Below, piece by piece: positions 36,061-48,800 of a stretch of DNA of 64,000 bases. The stretch is from Manis javanica. Its lineage: Eukaryota > Chordata > Mammalia > Pholidota > Manidae. Position numbers and translations under genes: made by a program. The notes under the pieces were generated by a model. That model did not search any database and had not been told where the DNA came from. It saw only the letters and a list, made by a program, of their open reading frames with translations. The DNA lies in NCBI RefSeq assembly GCF_040802235.1, contig NC_133164.1:112858302-112922301 (forward strand), in the 5' to 3' direction. Position 1 is the stretch's first letter, and each line of letters starts with the position of its first letter.

Positions 36061-37354
36061 ACCTAACCTCAGAGCTCCGCTGGCGATGCTCAACATCTGC
36101 TCCCGTGAAGCAGACATGGATCTGTTAGGATCCGGCACCTGGACTGGTCCTGCCTTTTCTCCATAACCCAGAACCCCAAGGAGCTGTGTACACCACAAAG
36201 CAGGGGTCCTATCCCGCCCCCTTTCCCTCCTCTTCCAAGCCTTATGCTCTGGTTTGGGGCTCCCAGTCCCATCTGATCGTGTCATCCTTGGTCTCTCTCC
36301 TGCCGTACTATTCTGCGTGTTTGCTTCTAACCTCCTGGCTTCATAGGTGGACTTTCAGAGTCCCTGGGTTCCAGGCGGCCTGAAAGCTAGTCCTGCCCTA
36401 GGTACAACTTTACCCCAGCATCCAGAGCTCAGGACCCTGGGGTCTTGCTTGTTCCTGAGAACTCGCCCATTAAAAAAAACATCAAAAAGTATTTATATTC
36501 TTAATAGTGGCAGCCTGTCTCATTCTCCATTTTTCTCTAATGGATAAAAAAAGTTTTCAGTGGTGGAGCAAAGTGATATGCACTTTTTTAGGTTTGCGGA
36601 GGTGATATTTTGGTCCCGACGTTAGTCGGTGCTCCTCAGCTGGTCCTGCGTTTCTGAGCTGCTGTCCTGTTTCTACACTGACACGGCTTTTCTTAAAGCA
36701 CCACTGCTATTCCTCCCTCTAGGGAACTGCCCGGCTTCCAGCCCCAGAAGCACGGGTCCATCTAGGTGACCTAGAGACAACATACACATATTCTGGTTCT
36801 GCCCCCTGCTCTAGGTACCTGACATGGGGTAAGGAAGACTCACACACTACATGGAACAGCCACTCATGGGCAAGGTGATCAGAAGCCAGCCTCAGCCCAC
36901 TTTAGACTCCATCTTCTGCCTTTTAGAAATTCCTACAGGATTCCCTACATGATGGATGTTTAATTAACACTGTCAGCCTAAATAGCAGTGATTTCTAGTG
37001 GGTACCCATAAAAAGTCACCACAAAGGTGTATAATTTTGGTCCTTAGGCTTTTCATTTTTGCAAAGTGGGAGAGGCACATAATAAATATCTCCAGAACCA
37101 CAGCGTGCTATGACACTAGCTATTAAGGCTCAAGGAACCAATACCCATGAAACAGTCCCTTATCCATTAATAATAGTTACAAAATGTCATATCCCACAGC
37201 TGTGCTGTGCTGCAAATCTTATATTCTTTATTTAAGAATAAATGAATGAACGAGCATGAGCTGGCTCTGACTTTTCTTGATGGAGAGCAGTGAGATCTTC
37301 GTAACCTTCATTTCAAACATGAACCCATGAATTGCGTCAAGGCCTTCCTTCTCC
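36061..37354. other. Intronic, no recognised feature
   Basis: May contain the tail of the preceding L1M copy up to about 36550. No exon or RNA gene seen. Confidence 0.4.
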
Positions 37355-37357
37355 AGA

Positions 37358-37512
37358 CTAATGATTCTTAACTTTTGGGGTATACAAACCATTCAGAGAA
37401 AGTAATGAAGGGTATGGACCCCTAAAAGCACCCGTATGTATTCAAACAGAATTGTGCCTATAACTTCATGGAGTTCAATTACGGAAGCCCCCAGGTGAAG
37501 AACCCTTACCCT
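37358..37512. mobile_element. hAT-type MITE
   Basis: Begins GATTCTTAACTTTTGGGG, carries GGTATGGACCCCTAAAAG, and ends GGTGAAGAACCCTTA, the imperfect inverted ends of a hAT-like MER element. Confidence 0.55.
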
Positions 37513-37515
37513 TGG

Positions 37516-37580
37516 CGAATGCTTCTCAAACTTTAGCGTATCAGTGAATCACCAAAGCTGCTTTGAGTGGCAAAGTTCTA
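37516..37580. mobile_element. MER5A fragment
   Basis: CTTCTCAAACTTTAGCGTATCAGTGAATCACC matches the MER5A end. The rest of the element is lost or replaced. Confidence 0.65.
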
Positions 37581-37582
37581 GA

Positions 37583-37795
37583 ACAGAAGTCAACATACTT
37601 TTTCTAGACATGGGATAGATGGTAAACAATTAAAGCTTTGTGGGCCACACAGTATCTATTGCAGCTGCACAACTCTGTCATTGTAGCAGAAAGCAGCTAT
37701 ATACAATACCCAGATAAGTGGGTGTGCTTGTGTTCTAATAAAACTTTATTTACAGAAACAGGACCAGGGCTGGATTTGGCCCAAGGAGTACAACA
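37583..37795 (+). mobile_element. hAT-type MER element
   Basis: Shows the phrases GTCAACATACTTTTTCTAGAC, AAAGCTTTGTGGGCCACAC, TAATAAAACTTTATTTACAG and GGCTGGATTTGGCCC of a common 'non-autonomous' mammalian DNA element. Name not certain. Confidence 0.7.
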
Positions 37796-40700
37796 GAAGG
37801 TAACACTCTAAAGCCAGTACAAGGACTATAACAGCAAACCACAAAGCAAAACTCAGTTCTATTTTTTTGCTGGAGTTCACTTTTTTCCCCCTAAAAGATA
37901 TTTTATATCATAACACATTGTGGATCTACCTACCATATGTACAGGCCGGTGCCCCATTACTCACAACCACCCCCAAAGTCTATACTGTTATATTTCTATG
38001 TAAATGAATTATTTGAATGCTTTGAAAATGTAATCTTAATAGCAAAAGGCATATGAATATGGAGCGTCTAGTATATTTATTTGTATAAAGAATAAACAAA
38101 GTGCATATAGAGTGGCCACAGGTTTGACACAGACAGACCTTGGTGATACAGGATTACTGAACAAATTCAAATGGCAAGTTTTATTTTGCCATTGAAGCAA
38201 TTTTCAGGCTCAGAATGTGAAAACCAGGCACCACACAAATGCTAGACAGCATTAACAAAGATTTTCAGACTCATTGTAATGAAGATCTTATGGTTCACAC
38301 TGAATCAGAGATTAGACATTTTTTATTACACAGCTACTTCCAGGCAACCTGAAAACTGTCTGGTAAAACTGTCCAGTGGATCTTGGACTCCACAGTGCCT
38401 CTAAGCTGGGACTTTTCTTTCAAGTTTTGCACCATAGAGTGATGGTCAAAATAGTGATTGACTTTTATAAGTGAATGGAAAGAATTGAAACATTCTAAGA
38501 ACAGTACAATGTAGTATAAATTCTGATGATTGCATACAGCATCCCCAACCAATGCTAGTACAGCTTGCCCCAAAGTTGTGGAATTAAAAGAGGATATACC
38601 CTGATGTTTTCTAAAAGCATGTATAATAATAGTACCCAGGTCCTTGGAATTTGGGAAAGCTATGGCACAGGCTCAGTTCTCAAGAATTAACATCATGCAG
38701 CAAAATATTGCACACCTGCCCCCATGGGTCTGACCAGTTTTCTCACAAATGGGTACTGCTGGTCACCCATGGGAACAGGCGCGAAGCCTTTGAAGATACA
38801 AAGTTTAAGTCCTACTGGTGACAGGAAAACACTCATCTTTGTAAAGAAAGGCATTTACACTTATTTTTACCACAAGCTTATCATACCTGCTTTGTTACAT
38901 ATGTAACCAACAATCCCTATTACTACATTTTTTCCTACTACACAATTTGTTATGAAAAAGCCATTGTTCCATTTTCCAGCCAACGTAGAGGGTTAGAATA
39001 ATTCCACATTATGAACATTTCCAGAAAGACCCTTTGTGGCCTAGTTCTCTAATTCACAGCTTGGTTCTGGTAATTGACAGCTGACCACATACCAGCCGGG
39101 AAAGCAGAACACACTCTTTCGTGTTCCAAGAGGCACGTTTCTCTTCTGGAAGCCGTTGTCATTTCTTTACAAGCTTGGCAGCTGTCACGACTTAGACCAA
39201 CAGTCACCAAGGGCTTTGTTTCCCCAGAGACTTGTTTTTGCAGAAATGAGGACCTGCCTGAGGCTCTTCTCTGGCCTGTCCCTTCCTGGGTGCACTTCAC
39301 CAAGTCGTTTCCAGTTTCCTGGTGGTTCTGGCCACCCCCTTCAACCATAACCACCTCACTCCACAGAACGGAAGTGGTTTACATAGGTTTTCCTCCTAGC
39401 GGCCTGTGTTTTAAACTTCATACCTGGCCAGGTGCCTGCTGACCTGCTCTGTGGGTAGGATTTTAGAAATGGCCCATAGGGGCACGTACCAGAGATACAA
39501 CCATTTCTGAGTGATCGAGAAAACTGATTTTCTTTCAACTCATGCATACCCTCTAACAGAAAAGTTGGCTCTCACTAGAAATGATTCAGGTCCATGCTGT
39601 TTCTAGCCAATTTCACTGTTTCTCAAATCAAGCCTCAAGTTACGCTGGCCATTGTTTACAAACCTAAGTACCTAGGTGTCCAAAAGGCACAAAGTGTAAA
39701 GCTCTACAAAGCACAAATGATCTTATCGTTTCATGCATTAGTCAAGTCAAATTCATGATCAAGCTCCTTCTATAAAATCTCACACTATGAATCTGAAAAG
39801 TTGTGAGTCACAGAACATAGGAAATCATAAAAACTATACCCAACTGCCATCTTCTTGCCATGGCAAAAGACTTTCATCATCTTGATCTGGTGGAATAAAC
39901 TACACTGGCTCTGTGTTTTCTGTGTATTTGTTCTTGTCATTTGTGCATGAGAAACACGTTTGGGACTGTATGATATTCACAGCAGCATGTTTTACCCAGA
40001 GGTAAGATTCTTCTTCTAATGCACCAGCACAGTTCAACCAATTATTCTTCTTGCATCTACCCAGTAACCCTGGAGTTATGAGAGAATAAAAGTCATGACA
40101 ACATGGGTCTGTAGGTCATATGTGCCTAAAATTTGAATGTCCAATGAGGGCAGTAAGATGCAGTAAAACTTGATTCTTTCAGGAGAATGTGAAAAACGCA
40201 TTTTACCCTAGTTTTTAAAGGCTCTGATGGCCTGTAGATATTCACAATGGCCTTGCAAAAGGCACGCACGCACCTACTCACCCTTAGTGATGAACAATTT
40301 ATGTAGGGCAAGTAATAAGAAATCTACTTCATTCATTTTGTTCCCTCTGTTCCTCCCAGGCCATACGTGGATCAAAGGGCAGAAAAATGTTGGTGACACT
40401 GCAAGATTTTTATCCTACCTGGGAGGCTGGATTAAGATGATTTTCTTATTCATTTGTAGAGGTGACAGTATGGACTATGCTGAAAGATGGGAAATGCTAG
40501 GCATCTCCGACAAACCCTAGTTAAACAATGAAGATTGTTTGGAGTGCCAGACCTCTCACCAAGCCCACACACCAGCCCACGCCAACTGGGCACACAGTGC
40601 ACACTGTCCAGGCCACCATTCAAACTTACCAGGCCACCTAGGAGCTCTGTGCTAGAAAACATCAACCTTTCATCTATTTAAGTGCTGAAGTTTGAAGTAT

Positions 40701-41160
40701 GAAAGGTTCCCTCCCTTAAAGCAGGTTTCGAGAAGTTTATTTATTTATTTATTATCATTTCATCTTAAATGAAAGGGATGCATTTGTACTTTGAGGCACT
40801 GCTGGTTTATGTGACTACCCTTTAAAGCACTCACGCTCTCTACTCTTCAAGAAACTGGCTTCCCCTAGCAGACGTAGCCCGGCTGACGGTCCTCCCAATT
40901 AAAACCATCCTCCCAGCAATCACCTGCATGTGGTGAACCTGACCATAAAGGCTGCTTAAGAATTTAGCCAATGCACACTTTGTAATTCTCAATCCAACTG
41001 TGCTTACTCTCTGTTCCTGGTTTTTTTCTAACCTTAAAAGAGGGGCTCCGGTATCATGCAATAATTAGTCGAAGATATGAAAGTTGTTTAGTGCAAAGTG
41101 GTCCTGGACTGCCCATTTCTCTTCCCGTGCCCACTATGCCCACTTCATCTGTGCCACCTC
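37796..41160. other. Intronic, mostly single-copy
   Basis: No gene seen. Contains a TTTA microsatellite at 40737-40753. Several overlapping short open frames around 39050-39550 lie on both strands and have no recognisable protein features. Confidence 0.4.
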
Positions 41161-41599
41161 ATCCAGTCCAATCTCAGCCCTACCTGGGGCTTTCATTTGT
41201 GCTGTTCCTGCTGCCAGGAGCCTTCTTCCCCACCTCCTTGGCCGGACAACTCTTTGGCTTAGAGGTTGAGGTGGGGTAAGCGGTGGTCCCAAACACGCCG
41301 CCAGAGCACCTGCTCCTTCCTGTTCCTCACACTCTCCTCCCGTTAATCCCTTTCCTGATGTTTGCGGGAGTATGAGCCCCACGTGCTATTGCCTACCAAC
41401 ACCGAGCACACAACAGGTGTGCACCATCCATTCCAGAAACTCATAAAACATTTATGAAAGAAGAATCAGGCACGGAGATAGTAGTGCTCACCTCTCCTTC
41501 TTCAGTCACAAAGCCACAAAGCAATGCGCTAACAGCGAGAAGCACGAACCTGCCTGAGAGGCGGGGGGACTGTGCTCGGGCAGAGCCACAGCCCTGGGT

Positions 41600-42050
41600 G
41601 TTGAAAATTCACTAATGCAGACTGGAATCTGAGCTCTTGTCACTAATGAGCCATGTGGCCTTATGCAAGTCATTTAACTTCACAAGAGTTTTTGTTCCCT
41701 CTTCTGTTAAACTGGAACAATCACATCTCTCAAAAATACCATTTTGAGGGGGACACGGAGAGGGCTTTACAACACAGAGAAGACAAGTAGTGATTCTACA
41801 GCATCTTACTACGCTGACGGACAGTGACAGTAATGGGGTGTGTGGGGGGAACCTGGTGAAGGGGGGAGTCTAGTAAACATAATGTTCCTCATGTAATTGT
41901 AGATTAATAATACCTAAAAAAAAAAAAAAAAGATATATGTAAAAACAAAAAAAAATACCATTTTGAGGATTAAATGGTTAACCAGTAGGGGATCCCACCC
42001 AGTAGGCAGTGTGTAGCTGCTGTTCAATAAACACTGGTATTCCTTCCCCT
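41600..42050 (+). repeat. MIR SINE split by an L1 insertion
   Basis: Left part (41600-41749): CATGTGGCCTTATGCAAGTC, TTTAACTTCACAAG, CCCTCTTCTGTTAAACTGG. Right part (41969-42050): ATTAAATGGTTAACC, then GCAGTGTGTAGCTGCTGTTCAATAAACACTGG. Removing the intervening element and one copy of its duplication rejoins a normal MIR. Confidence 0.8.
41750..41950 (+). mobile_element. 5'-truncated L1 3' end (copy 3), inserted in a MIR
   Basis: Matches the L1 3' UTR at 18440-18660 (AACACAGAGAAGACAAGT, CATCTTACTACGCTGACGG). It ends in a broken poly(A) and is flanked by a perfect 18-bp target-site duplication, AAAAATACCATTTTGAGG, at 41732-41749 and 41951-41968. Confidence 0.95.
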
Positions 42051-42599
42051 TCTTAGAGTCTAGCCTCACTTTGGGCACACCTGTGACACTGCCAACAAGA
42101 AAACAGAACTTTCAGAAATAAACAAAAAGAAAGAAGTGGCAAGAAAAGCACAAGAAAGAAGTACCAGAGTCACATTTAAAAGCAAAAAGATATCTACAAA
42201 GGCAGCATAGCTTTAACATACAAGCAAATCGAAGACTTGGCTAAATGTGCTCTTTCCATTTGCGTGAGGGCTGCTTTGGTCGCGGGTGTGAAACCCTGGC
42301 CTGCATAATGCCGCCCCGGGCAGCTCTGCTCCCGAGGACACCTGTGGGAGCAGGAGCTGGGGACACAGCGCCACGAGGCCCCTGGCTCTGAACAAATTCC
42401 CACAAGTGTCCTTGAATCTGTTAACTAAGCAAAGATGGTTTTGCATCATAGAAAATACAGGCATTGCATATTCAGCCTTGAGGCTTTACTCTTAAAATCA
42501 CTACAGCCATGGTATAAACATTTTTCTTAGAACACACCTCAGAGAAAGCAGCCACCAAGAGGTGAAAAAATTCAAAAATTAAAATTACTATTCAAACGC

Positions 42600-43530
42600 T
42601 GACAACAGTCATGCATTTGAGATCACCGCTGGGGTTTCTCACACACTCCTCAAAGTTAACATGTCCAGAGTGGAATGCTCCAACCCTCCTAACCCATTCC
42701 AGACCTGCCCTTCCCCAGTCCTCCCCACCGCAGTTCCTGGCACTGCCATCCTTCCAGCACCTCAGGCGGAAACCCTCAGCATCGTCCGGGGCTCCTCTCT
42801 CTCTCATACCTCAGATTCTACCTACCCACTCAGCTATACTCTTTAAAATGTCTGGAATCTGACCACTTTTCCCTACCCGCAAGTCCCCGCCTTGGTCCAG
42901 GCCACAGCCCCTCTCACCAGGAGCACTGGCAATATCCTGGTCCGGCTCCCCCCCCCCTCCCCTCCTTTGCCCCCTACGGTCTACCTTTCATACTGCATCC
43001 AGAGTGACAGTGTGACAAGGGCAATCTACCCCTCCCTAAATCCCTACAATAGCCACCCACATCACCGGAAGTAAACTGAAGTTCTCAAGGTGGCCCCCAG
43101 GGTCTCGTGCCCTCTGGCCCCAGCACACCCAGGGCTCACCTTGCTGGCGGCCCGCTCCCTCTGCTCCAGGCTCCGCTGTCCCTCTGCCTGCAACCTCCTC
43201 TCGGGCACTGATGACTATTTCCTCACCTCCTTCAGGTCTGAGCTCATATCACCTTCTTACAAAGACCTTCCCTGACCTCCTTTGTTACAAACTGCAGCAT
43301 CCCGAGCATCCCTGTTCCTCCGTCCTTGGTTATTTTTCTCCAGACACATATCATCTTCTAACACCTTATGTAACTTACTCATTTTACTTTGCTTTTCTTT
43401 GGGAGTCATCCCCTAAGTGCCCAGAGCACAAGCGCCATGTGTAGCTTATTAGGCACCACATCCCCAGCGTCCTGAACTGTGTCTGGCACACAGCAGCTGC
43501 TGGGCTTCGGTCACACGAGCCCACTAAAGC
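42600..43530 (+). repeat. L2 LINE, long copy
   Basis: About 0.9 kb reading in L2 order: TCCAGAGTGGAATGC, CATCCAGAGTGACAGTGTG, CTACAATAGCC, TCTGAGCTCATATCACC, AAAGACCTTCCCTGACC, and a terminal CCCAGCGTCCTGAACTGTGTC with GGCACACAGCAGCTGCTGG. Confidence 0.75.
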
Positions 43531-44744
43531 CCCAGGGGGTGACGGGAAGAACAGGCTCTGACTGACTCTGTCCTCTCTCCCTCTCTGTTTTGCCACACCA
43601 ATCAGTTTTCTAGCTTTCTCAGTATTTTCGCAAGAGACACCACTGCTTCCATAATTTTTCTGACCATTAATAATTATGCCACATGTGTGAACAATTCCAT
43701 ATCCTAAAAAAGCTTATACGTCTGATATATTAAAAAAAAAATTTAACACCACTCCTCACCTTACCCCGACCTGGAAGTCAGTCACAGAAGAGCAAGCAAC
43801 ACCTGCACACTTACCATTTTAGTGCCCCAAGTGTGCATAGCCTAAGCTGCACGGCTACGTTTCCCTAGGGAGTATTTCAAGGAAGCGAAGGGAACATATG
43901 CCCGTCCGGGCAGGGTTGCGGGTCCTGTGGAGGCCCCCCCACAGATTAGCAGCAGCAGAACTCTCCGACCAGCCCCAGAGCTGAAGGGCAAGAGAAGGGA
44001 GCTGTCGCCGGCTGTCCCAGGTACCCAATACACAAAACCAAGAGGTGACAGCTGTGTGGTATGGCCAGTTTCCATTTTAGAAAATCTCCATTTCTGCTAC
44101 CTTGAAAATGACTCTGAGGAAATTTCCCTAGACCCACAATTACACTTTTGAGAACCCTGCTCTCTCTTCTAGAGCTACTTCAAATGCATCGTGAGAGACC
44201 AATCACTGGGCAATTACAGTGAATACCTACAAAGTTCTCGCTGCCACGAGCCCCCACTCCTCCCAACAGACACACCAAGGCCACACTGCTGAAGTGAAGT
44301 AACGAGCCCAAAGTGGCCACTGAGTGGATACCGAGGCCTGCACAATTTTCCAAAATATGAAAATAGAAGTTTTAGAATATAGTCCAAATTGAAAATCCTT
44401 AAACCTCTGGCTTCAGATGGCCCGAAAAAGCATGGATCCCTCAGTCATCAACTCATTTGCACTGATGTAGACTGCGTAACTGTGTAGATGGAGTCCTCAT
44501 CCATCCAACGGCCTGCGGAGCACCTGGCTTCTGGATTAAGTTCTATCAATGATTTACTTGGTGCCCCGAGGCAGTTCTCAGCTTCGCGGCAGCTCGGGGT
44601 CCCTATCAGTCAGGCAAACAGGATGGCTCCTGATCCAAAGTCAGGGACCTATGGGGGGAATTACTAACTACCTCTTTGCTGCCTCTTCCAGCAGCTCTTC
44701 GCTCCCAAACTCCGAACTGTGGATTTTGCCCAAGGCCATAGTCC
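43531..44744. other. Intronic, no recognised feature
   Basis: Single-copy-looking sequence. An A-rich run lies near 43732-43741. No gene seen. Confidence 0.4.
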
Positions 44745-44995
44745 AGTAAAGCGGAAAGTGCATCTCAGTCAGACCCACCTGCAGCCAAATGGTAGACCTT
44801 CCACTGATGAACCAGTTGAACTTGGAAGAATTTATCCAACCTTGTTGGCCCTTATTGTCCCTTATTTGTAAAATGTGAAAACTAAGAAAATGTGGCCTCA
44901 TACAGTCACTGGGTGATAAAATGAGAATGTGTGTGCAAGGCCCCCGGGGTTATCATCCGGCACAGAATAACCTCTCTCATCATTCTCATCCTCAC
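44745..44995 (+). repeat. MIR SINE remnant
   Basis: TTGTCCCTTATTTGTAAAATG, GGTGATAAAATGAGAATGTG and GCAAGGCCCCCGGGGTTATC keep MIR order. Confidence 0.5.
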
Positions 44996-45469
44996 CCTCA
45001 TTTTTCATATGCAGTTCCAAGTGGACTTGGTGAAAGTACACAGTTTCTCTGAACATTCTCTACAATTATCCTACATCCTCAAAATAATTCTCTTTTTTAG
45101 TCTTGAAGAGTGCAGTTGAAAAATAACACAAGTGATCATTATAATCACCACCAAACTTGATTAATGGCTCTAACTGCTAATAAAACCCAAGTTACTGAAA
45201 AGAAGGGCCAAGCTACACAGACTTAATTAGAGGGTAAGAAACCCATACTAAGGGAAATCTTGGAAAAAGGTGATTTCATGTTGGACCATTTTCTGTGATA
45301 AAGGTATAAAATAATGACAGCTAAGTAAACCTGTTTGTGAATGGTGCCAAAAAAAGAGACTTAAAAATAAACAATTTCAATAGCCATAAAATACCCAAAA
45401 TGCTTCTTTGAGCTCAGGCATCTGGTAGAAGCTTCTTGAAGCTCCTACCCAGCGTTTGCACTGTGAGTA

Positions 45470-45600
45470 CCCACCCCCAACTATGAACTTTCCTGATACT
45501 CAGGAAACTTCACAGGGGCAGGCACCAGGCACCCCCCAACACCTGGCACAGTGCCAGGCATACAGAAACGCCCAATCACCATGTCTGCATTGATACATGA
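45470..45600 (+). repeat. L2 LINE 3' fragment
   Basis: CACCTGGCACAGTGCCAGGCATACAGAAACGCCCAATC is the L2 terminal phrase. Confidence 0.5.
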
Positions 45601-46029
45601 CTGATTATATAGCCAATCAGATCAGAGTACCATGTCCTCTTAGTGAACCACTCAGCACATCAGGGACATGCCAAGGACCTTCCTCTGCCTGGTCTTAAGA
45701 CCATCTACTGGTATCTACCATTTTAAGAAACAACTTATGATCTTACTCTGGTTGATGCAGATAAACCATCTGAGGTCTTACATTTCTGATCTATCAGAAA
45801 CAAACAGGCTTTACTCACCCAGGCCCTCCCCATCACCACTTTATATCAACATTTTAAATCAAACGTTTAAGCCATTAGAGTTTTGGACAAGAAACACTTC
45901 GCAAAAACATCATAGCCACCTTGTAGTCCTAGAAGTAGTAGAAGGTGTGTGATAAGTATTTCCTGAAGGTAGGGAAGGTAGGAGGTAGGAAGAGAGAAAA
46001 CACTCACCCAAGCTCCTGAGCTGCCTCCT

Positions 46030-46215
46030 CTCATTCAAGTTTTCTAATGACTTACCTATAATCATTACAGCAGCCTAATGAGAAGGTATCTTATATGCCC
46101 ATTTTACAGATGCAGGAACTGAGGTGTGAAGAGGTTAAATAGTTAACTGATTGTCCTCCACACAGTAAGTTTCAGAACAAAGATTTAAATCCAGACGACA
46201 TAATCCAGACCTCCA
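46030..46215 (+). repeat. MIR SINE remnant
   Basis: ACAGCAGCCTAATGAGAAGG, CCCATTTTACAGATGCAGG and GAACTGAGGTGTGAAGAGG are MIR/MIR3 phrases. A second weaker MIR-like stretch follows at about 46260-46420. Confidence 0.65.
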
Positions 46216-47140
46216 CTCAAATACCACCTTATTGTCTGGACACCCAAATCCACATAGGGTAACCTGAAGAAAACCAACCATTAATGTCTTCATTTATGGA
46301 TTAGGAAATTAAACTCAACTGGCAAGTGACCAGTAAGAAATCACATGCCATCTGAAGGTAATAGATCCAGTGCTTCTGCTTGGTCATTACCCGGGAACCC
46401 TAGGAAATCAGGACTCCTGTCTGAATATCATAAGCTTAGGTTACACGCTTTCTATCATCTAACTGGGACCCAGAATTCCCACTGAAAAGACAATAGCAAC
46501 ATCTGCATAGCACTTTATGATTTGTAGGAACAGTTTTACCTGTAATACTTGCCTGGGACACACACACGACAGATAATGTCATCTGCTGTCCCAAACCAGG
46601 GGCTCTTGGTGAGTGAAAGGCCCAGAGACACCCTCGGCAGCTCAAAGCCCCCGGGAAAAGGCAACAACGGCAACTTTCAAAGACCACAGTTTCTGCCAAC
46701 AGTGGTTCCAAAGGAGGACATTTTCAAATGATTATTTTCTCCTCCAGCCTGAAGACATAAGGACATAGCACATTAACTGAAGATACTGCTCATCAATTCT
46801 CACGGGGCTCAGCTATTGGAGGAGAAAGCCTCACCATCTTCCGTCTCTGCCCCTCACCATCGCATTTAAAAACCACTGGACAGTATGAGAAAGGCGTCCG
46901 CCCGCTGGAACTGTGCTCGCCATCAGGCTACACCGACCGGCTTACTGAACATCTCGGGAGCGTTGGCTAACTAACACTTCCGCGTTTCTTGCCAGAAACA
47001 AACCACAGCTCATAAACTGGTATGTTGGCATTACTGAAAGATACCACATAGTGTCCTCAGCACAGAGTTCTCCCCCATCTAGATCACCAGACTTCAAAGA
47101 GAAGTGATTTAAAATCTTAGCAGACACAACACCTCTGCAA

Positions 47141-47300
47141 GGGCTGCACACCGCAACCACCTGGGAAACCTTAAAAAGTACTGATGATCAGGGTCCTCCT
47201 GCAGCGGTTCTGATTAGCTGTCCTGGGGTGCCACCTGGACACTGGAATTTTTGAGAGCTCTCCTGGTGACTCTAAGGGGCATCTAAGATTGAAACCCACA
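47141..47300. mobile_element. MER5B hAT-Charlie element
   Basis: CACCTGGGAAACCTTAAAAAG, GGTTCTGATTAGCTGTCC, GGAATTTTTGAGAGCTCTCC and GGTGACTCTAAGGGGC follow the MER5B order, an ancient non-autonomous DNA transposon. Confidence 0.75.
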
Positions 47301-47616
47301 GATACAGAAAGTAAGGGGCCACCTGCCTGCTCACATAAAAAGTGACGCACAGGTGCTAATGACCATGAACAATTAAGATTTATTTGATACCATGGGTTTT
47401 AATTTTCAGATACAATCTGTCCTCTGCATAATTGAAAAATCCTTATTATTTTCCCCTTGGTCTTCCCTGGCATACCTTGACCAACTTAACCTGGAAATGC
47501 AGATGAATGTAAAAATTCAATTTAAAAGTGCTAATGTCTAGGTGGCACTTTGAGGTTTATAAATATATAAATACAAAGTCACATTTATTTTAAGAACTAT
47601 GAGGTAGGCAAGTGTG

Positions 47617-48000
47617 TCAGTTTTCTATCGTTGCTGTAACAAGTTATCACAAGTTTAACATGAATTTCTTCTTATAGTTCTGGAGGCCAGATGTCTAAAA
47701 AAATGAGTTTCCCTGGGCTAAAGTCAAGGTGTGGGCATGGAGGGGTTTCTAGAGGCTCCAAGGTACAAAGCTGTTTCCTTCTCCTTTTCAGCTTGTACAA
47801 GCCACCTGCAGGCTCTGATTCATGGCCCCTTCCCCACACTCCTCTGTCTCCCTCTTACAAGGGAGGACTTGGATATTCTAATATGATGGCCACACTTCCA
47901 CTGATGCCTTGGGATTTCACATCTCTCCTCCTGTCCCTGGCTTGCACGGAAGATAGGAACCTGGTGCTGAATCATAGCCATTTTAACACTGGGAGAAGGT
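47617..48000 (-). mobile_element. MLT1-like MaLR LTR, reverse orientation
   Basis: TCAGTTTTCTATCGTTGCTG, GTAACAAGTTATCACAAG, AGTTCTGGAGGCCAGATG, AGTCAAGGTGTGGGCATGG and GGCTCATGGCC-like phrases match the reversed form of this LTR group. Subfamily uncertain. Confidence 0.6.
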
Positions 48001-48664
48001 AAACAAGCCAAGCAAATCTCACTGATAGGCTCATTCATTGCCTGTGTCTGCACTCAATCTGATGTGAAAATGGTGGGGAATAAAAGAAAAATCAATGCAC
48101 ATCAGAATGTACCTGCTATAATACAAGTTATATGATTTTCCTGGACTAAGATAACTCATCATCTCTGTTCCCCAAACTATAAAATAACAGCAAAATAGGG
48201 CTCTTAAAGGTCATGTGGAAGAATTCAAACCACCAGAGTATTACATTTTAAATAAGCTAATGTGGTGGGGAGAAGAGAGAGTGCTGGAACTTATTTTGTG
48301 GCTTGTGTTCCTGCCAAACCCATGCTCTGAAGCTATCATTTTGTATGATTACAACCAGTATTTGGAATTTCTTTAACAGGCAACATGAATTTCTGATATC
48401 TAAGAGTCAGCTTTGGTCACTTATTCAGAAAAGCAAACCAATGCAAAGGCTTTTCAAAAAGGGTTACAGCCTAAGGGAATTCTGGTTTACCAGGAGTCAA
48501 CCGTAAACATGTAATAAAATTAGGATGTTCTAGTTCACGTGATTCATTATTTTGGAAATAGCATAGCCTCAAAAATAACCTGCCTAACTAAAACAGAGTA
48601 CACCTGCTAAGTGTTCCTTACTCCTGGCTTCAGTGTGCCCACTCGGTGTTTTCTTAAACCCATG

Positions 48665-48800
48665 TAGTTAAAGAGCCCTGGGTTCCTGTCCTGACTCCAC
48701 TATTAACTCACTGTGTGACCTGGACCAGTTACTCAACTGGTCTCAGAGTTCTCGTCAGTTAGGTGAGAGGGCTGGACAAGATGACCTCCAGAAGTTCTGG
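48665..48800 (+). repeat. MIR SINE
   Basis: AGAGCCCTGGGTTCCTGTCC, CTGTGTGACCTGGACCAG, and GCTGGACAAGATGACCTCC: a clear MIR core. Confidence 0.85.
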
